Positions 45,444 to 57,500 of a DNA stretch of 64,000 nt are shown in pieces. The DNA comes from Cryptomeria japonica (Eukaryota > Streptophyta > Pinopsida > Cupressales > Cupressaceae): contig NC_081406.1 in the NCBI RefSeq assembly GCF_030272615.1, positions 397,132,439 through 397,196,438 on the forward strand, read 5' to 3'. The position numbers were made by a program, and so were the translations under genes. A model generated the notes under the pieces. The model was given only the letters and a program-made list of their open reading frames with translations, made no database searches and was not told the origin of the DNA. Each line of letters starts with the position of its first letter. Positions within the stretch are counted from its first letter, which is position 1.

Positions 45444-45982
45444 AAGAAGATGAAATGATTACTTCTTTTATGCAGAGAGTTAATGAGATTATTTTGGGAA
45501 TTCAATATTGTGTTGGATCTCTGAGCAAAGATGAAATAGTTTCTAAAGTACTGAGAGATTTTCCACTGACTTATAAGATTAAGGCTACTGCAATTAATGA
45601 GTTGAGAACTATTTCAAACACCTCTATTGATAGGGATACCTTGGTTGGGGAGTTATCTTCTTTTGAACTTGAGGAATTTGTACCTTCTGGGGCTATTAAA
45701 TCTGAACCTGCTTTTCATGCATCTCCATCATCTACCAGTAAGAGTGATTGGAAAGCTTTATATGTGAAGGAACTAGAGGATATGAAAAAAGAAGATGAAG
45801 AGTTTGAGCAACTTGAAGCCTTATTTTCTAGAAGAGTACCTAAAGGACCAACAAGAAGCAATTATGAAGGAATATCACCTTTTAAATTATTTGCATGTAA
45901 TGAGATAGGTCATTTTGCATCTAGATGTCCTGAAAGGAATTCAAGATTTGAAGAAAGAGCTACAAGATATTTTTCGGTCTAA
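45444..45982 (+). pseudogene. Element E gag, C-terminal half
   Basis: This continues E gag after H1: EDEMITSFMQRVNEIILGI, VSKVLRDFPLTYKIKATA and DTLVGELSSFELEEF are the second half of the UBN2 capsid domain. A charged linker and one knuckle follow (ACNEIGHFASRCPE, ~45890-45936). The first knuckle cysteine reads Leu (TTA), leaving C-H-C only, so zinc binding is probably lost. The frame breaks after 45982 and shifts into the protease region. Confidence 0.88.
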
Positions 45983-46017
45983 CCATGATTATTAGAAAAG
46001 GAATAAGTACAAGAAAA

Positions 46018-46433
46018 ATAAAGATAAATCATGTTACTATGTGAATGAGGAAGGTGTAACTGATTCCGATGATGAACCGACACAAGATTCAGCTAGTGGA
46101 TCTGGCAATGGAAAGGAATGGGTATTCTTGGCTATCAAGGAAGATATTCTTGTACCTGAAGAGAAGGCCCTTGCTGCTAAAATTGAAAATGAGGATGAAT
46201 GGGTAATTGACGGTGGATGTTCAGATCATATGACAAGAGATAAAAGGAAGTTCCTATCTATGCAAGAATTTGATGGTGGTCTGGTTATATTTGGAGATGA
46301 CAAAGCATGCATGATCAAGGGAAGAGGAACAATATCATTGGATGGTAAAAATAACATTGATAATGTTTATTATGTTGAAGGTTTAAGGCATAATCTTTCA
46401 AGTGTAGGACAGTTGGTGGATAAGGGATTTTAG
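46018..46433 (+). pseudogene. Element E copia protease
   Basis: After an acidic linker (EGVTDSDDEPTQDSASGSG), WVIDGGCSDHMTRDKRKF (46201-46254) is the copia aspartic protease active site. The usual D-S-G reads D-G-G. The flap/C-terminal part CMIKGRGTISL and VYYVEGLRHNLSSVGQL follows. It cleaves the copia polyprotein. A TAG stop ends the piece at 46433. Confidence 0.87.
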
Positions 46434-47450
46434 TTACAGTTCAAAGATGGAAAATGCAAGATTATCAATAGATCTGGATTGGAAATTGCAACCGATACAT
46501 AGACTAAAGGTAATATCTTTCATTTGAACTCTAGTGAGAAGACATGTTTGATTGCATAAATTGATGAGAGTTGGCTATGGCATATGAGGTTATCTCATGT
46601 GAATTTTGATTGCATTGTAAAGAATAGTTCTACTAAGGCAGTTAGAGATATAGCTAAGATTGTAAAGCCCTATAATCTGGTATGTAAGGAATGTCAAATG
46701 GGAAAGCAAATCAGAACTTCTTTTAAGAGTATAAAAGACAAATCTAATGATTTTGTTGATCTTATTCATACTGATCTGTGTGGTCTTGCTACAATCAAAA
46801 GTTTTCAGGGTGATAGACATTTCATGCTAATCATTGATAACTATTCAAGAATGATGTGGGTTAATTTTTTAAGGGATAAGTCTAAAGAATTTGAAAACTT
46901 TAAAATCTTTAAAGATAAAGTTGAGACAGAGATAGGATTGAAGATTAAATGCTTAAGGTCAGATCAAGGTGGAGAATTCACATCTAGTGAATTTAACGAT
47001 TGTAAGAAGAATGGGATAAGGAGACAATTGTCTACACCCCGTACACCTCAGCAGATTGGAGTTGTGGAAAGGAAGAACATAACTATCTTGGATGCAACTA
47101 GAACTATGATGATGGAAGATAATCTGCCTCATGTCTTTTGGAGAGAATATGTAAGCACATCGGTATACATATTCAACAGAGTTCATATCAAAGGAGATAT
47201 CGGTAAGACACCTTATGAGTTATGGTTTGGTCATACACTAACAGTTAAGTATTTCATAATCTTTGGTACTAAATGCTATATCAAAAGAGATGATTCCATT
47301 GGAAAGTTTGATCCTAGATGTGATGAAGGAATATTTCTTGGTTATTCTAATGAAAGCAAAGCATAAAGATGCTATAACAAAAGATTGCAGATAATTATGG
47401 AGAGCACAAATGTCAAGGTGGATGAGCATAACATAAGTCAAATTTGAACT
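46434..47450 (+). pseudogene. Element E integrase
   Basis: The pre-integrase zinc region HMRLSH..CKEC (46579-46695) is followed by the core: HTDLCG (first Asp, ~46767), CLRSDQGGEF (second Asp, ~46950-46980) and GVVERKN (Glu, ~47059-47078), a D-D-E triad of copia spacing. C-terminal blocks TPYELWFG and GIFLGYSNESKA end at a TAA near 47364. The longest open piece, 46584-47366, is 260 codons. It inserts the DNA copy. Stops lie at both edges. Confidence 0.9.
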
Positions 47451-47468
47451 TATGAGAGAGAACCAGAA

Positions 47469-48731
47469 GTGGAAATGATCATAACTAAACCGGTAGTACC
47501 TACACCAGAGCAGAATGTTGAACCAATTACTCCAATAGTATCAGAAAATTCAATAGTGACTAAAGTTCAGGATAGAGGAATAGAAAATCAGAAGACTCCT
47601 ATGTATGTAAGGTTGATTCATTTAGAAGATCAGATCATTGGAGACAAAAGAAAAGGAGTGATGGCAAGAATAAGGTTGGCAGTTCATGAGGTATGTTTTA
47701 TTTCTCAAGTTGAACCAACATCAGTAATTGAAGCTTGTAAAGATGAATGTTGGATGAAAGCAATGGAAGAAGAATTAGATCAGATAGAAAAGAATAACAC
47801 ATGGACTTTAGTTCCCTGACCTAAAAATAAGAATGTTATTGGAACTAAATGAGTTTAAAAAAAAAAATTGAATGAAGATGGATAAGTTGTGACGAATAAA
47901 GCTAGATTAGTTTGTAAAGGATATTCTGAAAAGGAAGGAATTGATTATGGTGAAACCTTTGCACCGGTAGCTAGGATTGAAGCTGTGAGATTATTTCTTG
48001 CTTATGTTGTACATAAGAACTACAAGGTTTATCAGATGGATGTTAAGTGTGCATTTTTGAATGGAGATCTTGAAGAGGATGTTTATATTGAGCAACCTGA
48101 TGGATTTTTACTTTCAGATGACAAAAACATGGTTTGTAGGTTAAAGAAAGCTTTATATGGATTGATACAAGACCCTAGAGCTTGGTATGCAAGATTGGAT
48201 GAATATATTTTGAAGCTTGATTTCACTAAAGGTAATGCTGATAGAAATTTATATTATAAGATCATTGATGATGACATATTTATTATTGAAGTATTTGTTG
48301 ATGATATCACTTTTGGAGGTGAAGATAAGTTGTGTATGGAATTTTCTAACAATATGAAGAATGAATTTGAGATGTCTATGATTGGCGAGATGAGTTTTTT
48401 CTTAGGTTTACAGATCACTCAAAATGATAAAGGTATTTTCATCTATCAAACTAAGTATGCTAGAGAATTGTTGAAGAAAATTGGTATGGAAAATTCTAAA
48501 CCAATTGGTACACCTATGGTTACAAGTGAGAAATTGACAAAGAATGATGCATCTGCACCGATAAATCCTACAAGGTACAAGTCTATGATTAGAGGTTTGT
48601 TATATTTGACTCAAACTAGACCAAATATAATGAATGCAGTTTGTAATGTATCAAGATATCAGAGTGATCCTAGAGAAAATCATGAGAGTGTGGTGAAAAG
48701 GATTTTTCAGGTATTTGCAGGGAACAATTGA
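47469..48731 (+). pseudogene. Element E reverse transcriptase
   Basis: A linker (47469-47640) is followed by copia RT: WMKAMEEELDQIEKNNTWTL, a stop and frame slip at 47818-47890, then [61 protein letters not shown] and the catalytic FVDDITFGG (48292-48318, usually YVDDI). The thumb block [13 protein letters not shown] and [14 protein letters not shown] follow. The 280-codon open piece 47889-48731 is the largest in the window. It copies RNA to DNA. Confidence 0.92.
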
Positions 48732-49242
48732 ATATGGTTTGTAGTATCGTAAAAATGATGACTTTACATTATGTGCATATATAGATGCAGATTGGGCTGG
48801 AGATGATGACCAGAAGAGAACATCTAGTGGAGCTTTCTTTCTTGGAAAGAAACTTGTTTCATGTATCAGCAAGAAGTAGTCATGCACCTATTTATCTACT
48901 GGTGAAGATGAGTATGTTGTTGCTGCTACTAAATGTACACAAGTTCTATAGATGAAAATGTTGAAGGATATAAAGGTGGATTGTAATGAACCGGTATTTA
49001 TTCACTGTGATAACTTTGTTGCTATTGATATATCAAAGAATTCGGTATTTCATTCTAAGACAAAGTACATATCTATCAAGTATAACTTTTTGAAGGAGAA
49101 GGTGGAAGAAAATGAAGTCAGATTGGTTTATGTGAACACTAAAGAGAAGATTATAGACATATTAACCAAACCTTTTCTTAAAGAATCATTTAAGCACTTT
49201 AGAGATAGATTGGGGGTTTTTGTCCCTCTGGTAGAGACCTGA
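48732..49242 (+). pseudogene. Element E RNase H
   Basis: A frameshift after RT is followed by LCAYIDADWAGDDDQKRTSS, LGKKLVSCISKK, a stop, EDEYVVAATKCTQVL, another stop, then VFIHCDNFVAIDISKN, HSKTKYISIKYNFLKEKV and IIDILTKPFLKESF. These are all copia RNase H blocks, with the DAD, E and CDN residues present. It ends at 49242. It degrades the RNA strand during copying. Confidence 0.9.
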
Positions 49243-49598
49243 GTGATGCTGATTGGCATCAGTCCGGTATGCATTATCAGATCTATTACTCATTATAGAT
49301 TGATGTGGTGGTGCTACTACTCAGGGGGAGTAGTCAGCTATAAGATTCAGAGGATTTATGATTTTTCTTTGATGTTTATGTCAGATTCTGGCATTGATGT
49401 CAAAGGAGGAGAGATATATGTGAAAAATAGAGCTTAAAAAATATATACTCACTAGGGGAGTTTGGTTCAGAGCTTCATTGCTATATCATTTTGTGGGAGA
49501 TTGTTGGATGTCTTCCATAGGGGGAGACTTGTTTGGCATTTCTTCCCACTTGGATGTTTCTCATATCTAGTTTTGCCATCAATTCCAAAGTGGGAGAT
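49243..49598 (+). promoter_or_regulatory. Element E 3' region with repeated polypurine tracts
   Basis: Five G/A runs are present: CAGGGGGAGTAG (~49322), AAAGGAGGAGAGA (~49401), TAGGGGAGTT (~49454), TAGGGGGAGACTT (~49519) and AAAGTGGGAGATT at the LTR. TTTTGCCATCAAT near 49571 is the inverted partner of ATTGATGGCAACA in the LTR. Confidence 0.7.
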
Positions 49599-50829
49599 TG
49601 TTGGCAATTTGGAGGAATTGATTATGTGTTGCATTGATGGCAACACCGATTGTTTTGGCTGTTTACTAGTTTCCGATAGAGTGGTTGGATTATGATATTG
49701 ATCTGGTATGTTTTGGTATGCTTTGGTTTATGGAATTGATTTGGATCTATCATTCATGCTATTTAGATATGTATCATGATTAGTTGGCTTGGGATTTGAT
49801 GACTCGAGAGCTATCATTTGTTCTAGTAAGCCTTTTGGTCACCAGTAAGGGTTTTACCGACAGAGCTTTGTTGAAGATCTTTTGATGCACGTGATAAGTG
49901 GTGTTGGTGTGGCTTCTCGATGGATTTTGGGATGCTATTGGTTATCTTGTTCATGCTCTTGTTGATCGATGGTGTTGGATTTGGTTTAAGGTGACCTATT
50001 TTGGGTCCGACGTTACCTAGGTTATCAACTTGTTTATATAATGTGTTGGAGGATGTTCCCGATGCGTTACCGATTGGATTTAAAGATTGGTTTACATTTT
50101 TTTTGGCCTAAGCCAACTTGGTTGATCATTGGATTGTGGGTTTATGTTATCAACTTATTGTATTATCTTTTATGTGGCCGACCTAATTGTTTAGGTCCTG
50201 GGATGGTATAAATATGATGCAAGATCTCTTTGTAGATCATAGGTCAAGATTATGGGATTATCTATGTGCGAATAATGTTGTAATCATATGCAAAGGTTTT
50301 GATCGATCATAGGTGATCAAATTGGGTTGGTAAGAGAGGTTTAAGACCTTTGGTATTGAGCTTAACTGGAATTGTACTCAAGCATAGGAAATGCTATACT
50401 TGCAGTTCAATCTTCATTCTGGATTGTATTTTGGATTTATTTTATAGTCAGTGAGGCTCCTTTTAGTGGTGAGCAGTGCGCTCTAGGTTGTTGTCCTTCT
50501 TGCATGTGCAGGCCCCTCATATTGTAATCACATACTTACTGCATAAGTATTATCTAATTATGGGTAGGCTTCCCACCGTGGTTTTTCCCTTTACCGGGTT
50601 TTCCACGTACAAATCTTGGCATCATGTGTTATGGATGAATGGTAACTATTTTGTGATTTATGTTTATGTTTAATTTCTATATCATTTATTCTAGTATTTG
50701 GTTTATGTGTTATGATATTAAGTTTATGTGTTCCGGTAATAAGGTTTGAATGCTTAAAGTTCTATAATCTGGTGACAACTAATTCACCCCCCCTCTTAGT
50801 TGTCCTCTGGTTATCTAAGCTGTCTAACA
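49599..50829 (+). repeat. Element E 3' LTR
   Basis: It starts TGTTGGCAATTTGGAGG and ends GCTGTCTAACA. It has a TATA box at 50207-50214, the perfect hairpin motif at 50578-50606 and a C-run box at 50782-50800. Confidence 0.9.
50578..50606 (+). promoter_or_regulatory. ENE-like hairpin motif, LTR E 3'
   Basis: GTGG-TTTTT-CCC-TTTACC-GGG-TTTT-CCAC, both stems perfect. The lower stem extends to CGTGG/CCACG. Confidence 0.6.
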
Positions 50830-51297
50830 TTAACAACACGAATAAAGTACTCTAAGCATGCATTAGAATAACATAAAATAAACTAAAATATACCTTCACA
50901 CACATAATAGGCTTGCCTCCATTTTCCTCCTATCGTCCAAGATCTTGTAGAAAACATATTTGCTCTAAGTTATGTTACACTAGCACAAGAGGTCGTGAAA
51001 GAATGGAGTGTGGTTACTTTTGATAATGTAAAGCTATGATGTAATAGGAATGATGATGAAAGCTCTAAAATGACTTTGGTATAATGCATATACTCTAATG
51101 ATTATGGATATCCAAAATGGATGGAAGAAACTTCTTTTATAGAAATCACAAAGATAATCAAGGGTTTATATTAGGATGTTAAAAGATGAATGACCATGAT
51201 CACATAGTTAGAAGATAATAAATAGGATTGAAGAGTAGGTAAATAAAAAGGGATGAGATTGAGTGGTAGGTAAGAGTGAATAATATTAAGACGTTAC
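50830..51297 (-). repeat. Element F 5' LTR, middle piece
   Basis: AT-rich, non-coding sequence between E and G. It is assigned to the F LTR only by position (it is the DNA into which E and G inserted); no second F LTR is in the window for comparison. Confidence 0.4.
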
Positions 51298-53049
51298 TAC
51301 TGTCATAAAATTTTACACCCTTGTTGACCTATCAACTCCACAACCTTGTGAAACATGAAAACAACCCTAAAGTGTGAGACCTTTCTCAATAGGGTTGAAT
51401 CTTTGAGGAAGGCCAACTTCCCTTGTTATCTAATTTTACAGTGTTAGACCAACCTAACACTTCAAATTATACTTCTAAACCTATCCTAATAGCTTGTAGA
51501 GGTAGAAAAGGAGAAGGAAATGCATAAATGAAAAGGACAGGATGCACAAAAAAACAAGTTTGTTTCTCCCTAGACCTATGACTACATAGGCCATCAAGGA
51601 AAGATATTTAAACACACACAAATCTCTATCCTAATTAGTTTCCAAAGACACATACGAAGGTTAGGTCTTATAAGATTTTAGAAGGAAAGGGAAACATTCA
51701 CAAAAGAACATCCATGAGCATATTTAACACAACATACAATCTAGAGATAGAGAAAACAACAACTTTCAAACCAAGTGGTAAGACAATATACAGAATCAAT
51801 TTGAATAGAGAAGAGGTAAAACAATGAATTCTATTAATGCAGAGGCAAGGTTATTTTCATAGTTAAAAAATATGAATTTTAATAAGAGAAAAGAAGAGAT
51901 AATCCTTAAAAGATGTTACAAAGTTGCCTTTGTAGACTAGACATAACTAAGGTGGGAAATTCAAGTTTGAAACCCTGACCCAACTAGTTAATGATCACAA
52001 GGTAGATCACTTAGAAGATCTAATATTTGGTGAGTAAATATTGGTCTTCAAGAAGTGAATGATAGTGCAATAAATGCGATGGAAATTAAGGATAAGGAAC
52101 CCATGCCATCTAGGTGGCTTTGAGGATGATCTAATTGTTCTTTGGTAGAGGAGTCTCTTGTAGCCATTAAGCACCATGGTGTAGCTTGGGATCACTTATG
52201 TAGAGTGAAAAATGAGTAATGGTTTCATTCTAAGTGTTTTATCATAGGAGAAAGGTTACTAGGGTAGGTGAGGATTAAATTTTTACCCTTTGCACAAAGC
52301 TTGTTGCCATGACTATGAGATTTGAAGTGTAGGTCATGAGTTTGAATGTTGACTATCAATGCAAAAGATGGAACATGTTTGGATGGTAGAGGTGGGTTAA
52401 AAATAAATCATAAAGTAACTTTAAAAAATGGTCATTGTTCATTTATATCAATGGTACTTTCTATCCTATGGAGTAAACTAGGCCCCACCATAAAGGTTTG
52501 TGGGGGTGTGGGTGACTAGGAAATCATCAATCAATCAATAGTGTTGAACTCCCCATAGACCTATGACCACTAACTATTAGGTGAGAAGACCACTAAAGGG
52601 GTGTGGGGAAGTCAACAATATTGCCTCGTGTGACCCGCAATCAGCAGAAAATACCATAGGGGGGGGCTAAGACATAAAGAACAATGGTTAAGTCATGGGC
52701 ACATGAAGACTTCCTCTCCTACCCATGGAGACTAAAGCATAAAGAGATAAGCTATTGCAAGGGTTTGGGGAAAAAAATAGGTTAAAAAAGAAATACATTG
52801 TTGGTAAAAAGGGATAATATGTTAGGAGATGGTTTCATTCAACTAATGATGGGGAAGGCTTAAGTCATAACTTAAGTAGAAGGAAACTGACAATAGTAGG
52901 TCACTGGAAAATAGAACACGAACCATAAATATGGAAAGGGGTTTAGGGTTTAATGTTTTAGAGTGTTTAAACTTGTATCTAAAATATAAACCTAAACCTT
53001 GAAGAGAAAATATTCAAGAGGGGGTCAGTGGAGTCATAAAATGATAACA
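51298..53049 (-). repeat. Element G LTR (left copy)
   Basis: Plus-strand edges are TACTGTCATAAAATTTTAC and AAAATGATAACA. It contains scattered A-rich and G-rich stretches and no long open frame. If G is minus-oriented this is the 3' LTR. Confidence 0.72.
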
Positions 53050-54828
53050 TTCTAGCAATTTTTGTGGGATGTTTGCTTGATAAACATGAAGGGATAGATG
53101 CCATAATATCCATTGGAATATAGAGTCAAACAAAACCTAAAAAAACTTGGAATTGACCTACCAAGGAGCCTCTACAATTGAGAACAACACTACCAAAATT
53201 TGCAATCCCCTAAAGGGAAGGAACTTGTGCATGGGCACTTCTTGGCGAGAAAAGAACACCTAAATAATATGTACAAGATCATCGATAAGAAGGTGACCCA
53301 AAAAAAACCATTCACTATTTTTTCAAAATAACTTCCTCTTTTTCCCAACTTAGGATTCTTCACATTTGTATGGACAATTGAGAAAATATGAAGAATGGAG
53401 AGATGCTTTACCATCTGCATCAATACTTCTTTGATAATTAAGATAAAGTCACCTACCTATTTGAGCTAATTATACATGAAAATCTCTTGAAGTGGATAGG
53501 TGGGTGGAGCTTATTCCTTTTCAATTAAAACCTTATGATTAGGTGTAATCATGATTTATTTTCCATTGCTAGCCTCCATATTGATAATATGACTAATGAG
53601 ACACCCTTGTGAGATGAAAAAGTTCATGGAGCCAATCACCTTTAAGCCTTACTAATCTATCATCTTTCTAATTCAAAGGTGATTTCTTTAATTCCTCTAT
53701 TGAAAATACAATATATTTCACTTCCTCTTTACGTTCATGAAATAAGTCTTTGGAAGATGTTGGTCTTATGTCCAAGATTGAACAAAGGCCTTCCAAATCA
53801 TACCAAAAAGAATCTTCCTCCAAATCATCTTTAATTTTCTACATAATAAGATTGATATTGACTTCATTGCTTCTCTTTTCATGGTTTGATGAGACATTAG
53901 CAAAGTCCTCTTGAATCACGAGCTCTAATTTGGGGATTTTCTCAACTTGAATAGCAACCTCCTACATCTCCATTTCTTCAACCTCTAGCACAAGAGTATC
54001 TTCATTCTTTACTTCATCTAGTCCAACATCTTATCAAGCCTATTTGTATCTACTTGCTATTCCAATGTATGGCTTGATGGTAAAATTTGGGTGCTCTCTT
54101 CATTCTTGTCAACAAAACAAGGGAGTTCATCAAACATTAATGTAAAATCTTTATCTTTATTAGGTCCTTTTTGGTGTTTTTCTTATTTTCCCAGCTAGTT
54201 TTTTTCATCACCCTACTACAACAAACTTAAATTTTATTTTCCTTCCTTAAATGAAGGATTATCCACTATAAATTATTCCTCTTTTACCTTAGAAAAATAT
54301 CTATTTTAATCATTAAATCAAATTTCTTGATATATAATAGGACCTCCTAGGAAGAATGAAATGGTATTAAAATAAGAAGGTCCTCATGGTGGGAGAAATG
54401 GGTATGTTTGTATGTTTTCTTGAGGAGGAGCAAGCGCATGGGATGGCTTCTCATGAGGAATAATGGATTAATTTTTGCATGAGTAAGATTTTGCAAAGGA
54501 AAAGGACCTCTAAAACTTGTACTGTCCAACATAGAAGACTTAGTTGGAAGTTAAGTAGGCTTACCTTACTTAAAGAATCTAGGAGACTTAGAACACTCAC
54601 TTTGTGTGAAGCTTGGTATTTTAAACTTGGGAACCTCTTCTCTCACAGGCTGATAAATTTATTCAAATGACGTTGGTTTGAAACTAGGAACACAAGGGGA
54701 TGTATGAGTTTCCATCCTTTAAGCTTGAGCAAGTAGAATTATCACCTACTCCTCTTTAGTCGTAACTCTTGTTGAAAGTACAATGTCATATCTTTTATGC
54801 TCATGTTATCAACATTTTGAATTTAATT
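53050..54828 (-). pseudogene. Element G internal region with coding remnant
   Basis: Mostly AT-rich with no recognised domain. On the minus strand at about 54030-53669 a fairly open stretch reads EVKNEDTLVLEVEEMEM, VEKIPKLELVIQEDFANVSS, KIKDDLEEDSFWYDLEGLCS and FHERKEEVKYIVFSIEELKK with three stops. It is acidic and helical-looking and matches no family I know. It may be the remains of a gag-like or private ORF. Confidence 0.4.
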
Positions 54829-55215
54829 CTAAGAATTATCATCCTTTCTTGGAATAAATTGGTCTACCCAAGGATGATTATGAGAATATTGGGGTTGTAA
54901 TAAAGTTTGAGTAAGGGTGGGTGGGTGGTAAGCATATTGAAAATGTTGGTTACTTATTGTAGCCATGTTGTTTTCCCAAGATATTTGTTTTAGCTTGACA
55001 TAGAAAGTAAGAAGGCATATAAGAAATTGTCTCATGAAATGGATGGTGATAGGACATGCTTTCATTAAATTTAGACATATTGAAGAATCTAAAAAAGCTA
55101 AAAATTCAAGGAAATCTCTTCTAGAACAAGAGAAATTAGATCTATTTTTGTAAAAATAGGTACATACCAGCACTTGTCTACTTGAAACCAGTAGATTTGA
55201 ACTAATAGTTGCCAT
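54829..55215 (-). pseudogene. Element G 5' internal ORF, 128 codons, unrecognised
   Basis: An uninterrupted minus-strand reading starting MATISSNLLVSSRQVLV about 115 bases after the LTR. The second half has a P/Q/H/Y-rich stretch (YAYHPPTLTQTLLQPQYSHN) reminiscent of the low-complexity gag N-termini of Ty3 elements (compare F). It lies where gag should begin. No capsid motif or knuckle is seen, and no homology is claimed. Confidence 0.35.
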
Positions 55216-55306
55216 GAATTTGAAGATGAACTACCTCCAAATGCTAATTGTATTAAGAATATTACAAAAAATATTAGTGGATTTTCTTTGAATGACTTGA
55301 AAGACT

Positions 55307-55327
55307 AGTCCCATTAGGTGTTCCAGA
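55307..55327 (-). other. Element G candidate primer binding site
   Basis: On the minus strand TCTGGAACACCTAATGGGAC starts 3 bases after the LTR end. It shares a TGG-n-CC-n-TG-GAC skeleton with the F primer site. The tRNA is not identified. Confidence 0.4.
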
Positions 55328-55330
55328 AAC

Positions 55331-57088
55331 TGTTGTCACAAAATTTTTCACCCTTTTTGAGTTATCAACTTAAAAAACTTGGAAAACATGGAAACAACCA
55401 TGAACTGTGGTACCTTTCTTAATAGGGTTAAATATTTGGACAAAATTGGCTTCCTTTTTTATCTAGATGTTGTTAGACCAACATAACACTTCAAATTCTA
55501 CTTCTAAACCTATCCTAATAGATTGCATAGGGGAAAAGGGAGAAGGAAATGTAGAAATTTGAAAAGGAGGTGATGCACCAAAAAAATGTTTGTCTCTCCC
55601 TACCTATCACTGCATAGGGCACATACATAGATCTCTATTCTAAGAAATATCCAAGGACACGCATGAAGGTTGAAACTTATGATATGTTGGGAGGAAAGGG
55701 AAACATTCAAAATACATCCGTGAGCATATTTAACACAACATATAATTAGAAATAGAGAAAATAATAACTTTCAATCTAAGAGGTAAGAAAATTTACACAA
55801 TCAGTTTGAACAGAGAAGAGGTAAAACAATTAATTTTATTAATGTAAAGGAAAGGCTATTTTTACAATTACAAAATATGAGTCTCTAGAAGAGAAAAGAA
55901 AAGAGAACGCTTAAAATATGTTACAAAGTTACCTTTATAGATTAGGGATAAATAAAGTGAGCGATTTGAGTTTGAAACCGTCCCAACTAGGGTTTGCCAC
56001 TTTGATGATTAGAAGGAAAAACATGTAGAAGATTTAATATTTGGTGCATAATCTTGGTCTTCAAAAAATGAATGATGAACTAATAAATGTGATCAAAATC
56101 AAGGAAAAGGAACCTATGCCATATAGGTGACTCTTAAAATGATTTGATTATTTTTTGGCAGAGAAGGAGCCACTTCCAACCATAAAGTATCATGGTATAC
56201 CTTGGGATTACTTTTGCAGATTGCAAAAGTAGTAATGGCACCATTCTAAGTTTTTAATCCAAGGAGCGAGGTCATCAAGTTAGGTGAGAATTAAAACATT
56301 TCCCTCTACATAGAGTTTATTGCCATGATTATTGATATTTGAAATGTAGGTCATGAGTTTGAATGTCAATAATCAATCTGGAAGATTGTGCATGTTTGGA
56401 TGGTGGAGATGGGCAAAAATCTATCATAAAGTAACTTTAAAATGTAGTCATTAATCATTTAGATCAAAAATGCTTACTATCCTATAGAGTGAATCAAGCC
56501 CCACCAAATAGGCTAGTGGGGACATGAGTGACCAAGAAAAGAATCAAGTACTCAACAGTGTTGACCTCCTCATGGGCCTATGACCACTAACTATTAGGTG
56601 AGAAGACCGTTGGAGTGGCACAGGGTGGTCAACATAATTGCTTCCCACAATCCTGTAGCTGCCTGTAGATAGAAGAGATAGCCCTTATGGTAGCACGAGG
56701 TGCCAAGACATAAAGAAAAATAGTTATGTCATGGGCATGTAAAGACTTCCTCACTCACCCATGAGGATTGAAGCATAAAGAGATAAGCTCTTATGGGGGA
56801 ATGAGGGAAATAACTTAGGTGAAAATAGAAATATGTTGTTGGTAAAAAAGTGTAATATGTTAGGAGATGTGGTTGGCCAACTGATGATGGGGAGGTTTTA
56901 ATTCATGAATTAAGTGGTGGGTAACTAGTAGTAGTAGGTCAATAGATAATTTGAATGTGGGCCAAAAAGAAGGTGAGAGGTTTAGGTTTTAAGGTTTTAG
57001 AGGGTTTAACCCTCTATCAAAAAGATAGAGATAATCCTTGAAGAGAAACACCTCAATAGGAGGCCAGTGGGGTCATAAAATGACAATA
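55331..57088 (-). repeat. Element G LTR (right copy)
   Basis: Partner of 51298-53049, with plus-strand edges TGTTGTCACAAAATTTTTC and AAAATGACAATA. Several indels and many substitutions separate it from the left copy, indicating considerable age. Confidence 0.72.
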
Positions 57089-57500
57089 ATTATTTTGAAA
57101 TGGAGGGATAAGAATAAGTGGTGAGCTAAACATTAGATTCAATAGATGTGGACATTGTAGAAAGGACAAATCGAATGAAGAGGAATATGACACTTGTCAG
57201 ATGTCTATGAATCTAGATTACGATCCATATGAAAAAGTTAAAGGGATAGGATTAGAAAGAAAAGGATAATGAATTGATTAATTAAATAAAAGTGTTTATT
57301 TAATTAATAGAGGAAAAAGGTGAGATTAAAATAATTAAATAAATAATTTATATTTTTTTAGTTTTTAGAAATGAAAGGCTAATGAATTAATTAAATGAAT
57401 TTATTTAAATAATAAAGAAAATAATGATAAAATAATTAAATAAATAATAAATATTTATTCAATTAAGTTAAGATAATTTTAGGTGTCTATAATTTCAATA
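57089..57500 (-). repeat. Element F 5' LTR, outermost piece
   Basis: AT-rich DNA with AATTAAATAAATAAT-type runs. On the minus strand a likely LTR start is TATTGAAATTATAGACACC at 57500, with TG changed to TA. The boundary is an inference. The 36 bases 57501-57536 between it and J hold nothing recognisable. Confidence 0.35.

Larger units (their letters stand above)
38289..50829 (+). mobile_element. Element E: Ty1/copia element with complete domain set
   Basis: LTRs (38289-39545, 49599-50829) enclose an initiator-Met primer site, gag, protease, integrase, RT and RNase H in copia order, and repeated polypurine tracts. Solo LTR H1 (with I inside) splits gag. Pol keeps open pieces of 130-280 codons, longer than in N, so E is the least decayed element, but it still has stops and frameshifts. 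Flanks TAAAT and TTAAC agree at only 3 of 5 positions. Multiple polypurine tracts and the LTR-edge inverted repeat resemble Sireviruses. Confidence 0.92.
51298..57088 (-). mobile_element. Element G: LARD-like element without recognisable pol
   Basis: Direct repeats 51298-53049 and 55331-57088 (about 1.75 kb each) are collinear (shared AACACTTCAAATT, ACTTCTAAACCTATCCTAATAG, TGACCACTAACTATTAGGTG and others). They flank 2.28 kb of mostly non-coding DNA with weak minus-strand coding remnants. The flanks GTTAC and ATTAT differ only by transitions. A primer-site-like TGGAACACCTAATGGGAC on the minus strand next to 55330 suggests minus orientation. Confidence 0.72.

Noticed and set aside
38289-50834. 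A clean target duplication for E
   Set aside because: The flanks TAAAT and TTAAC match at only three of five bases, so I do not claim it.
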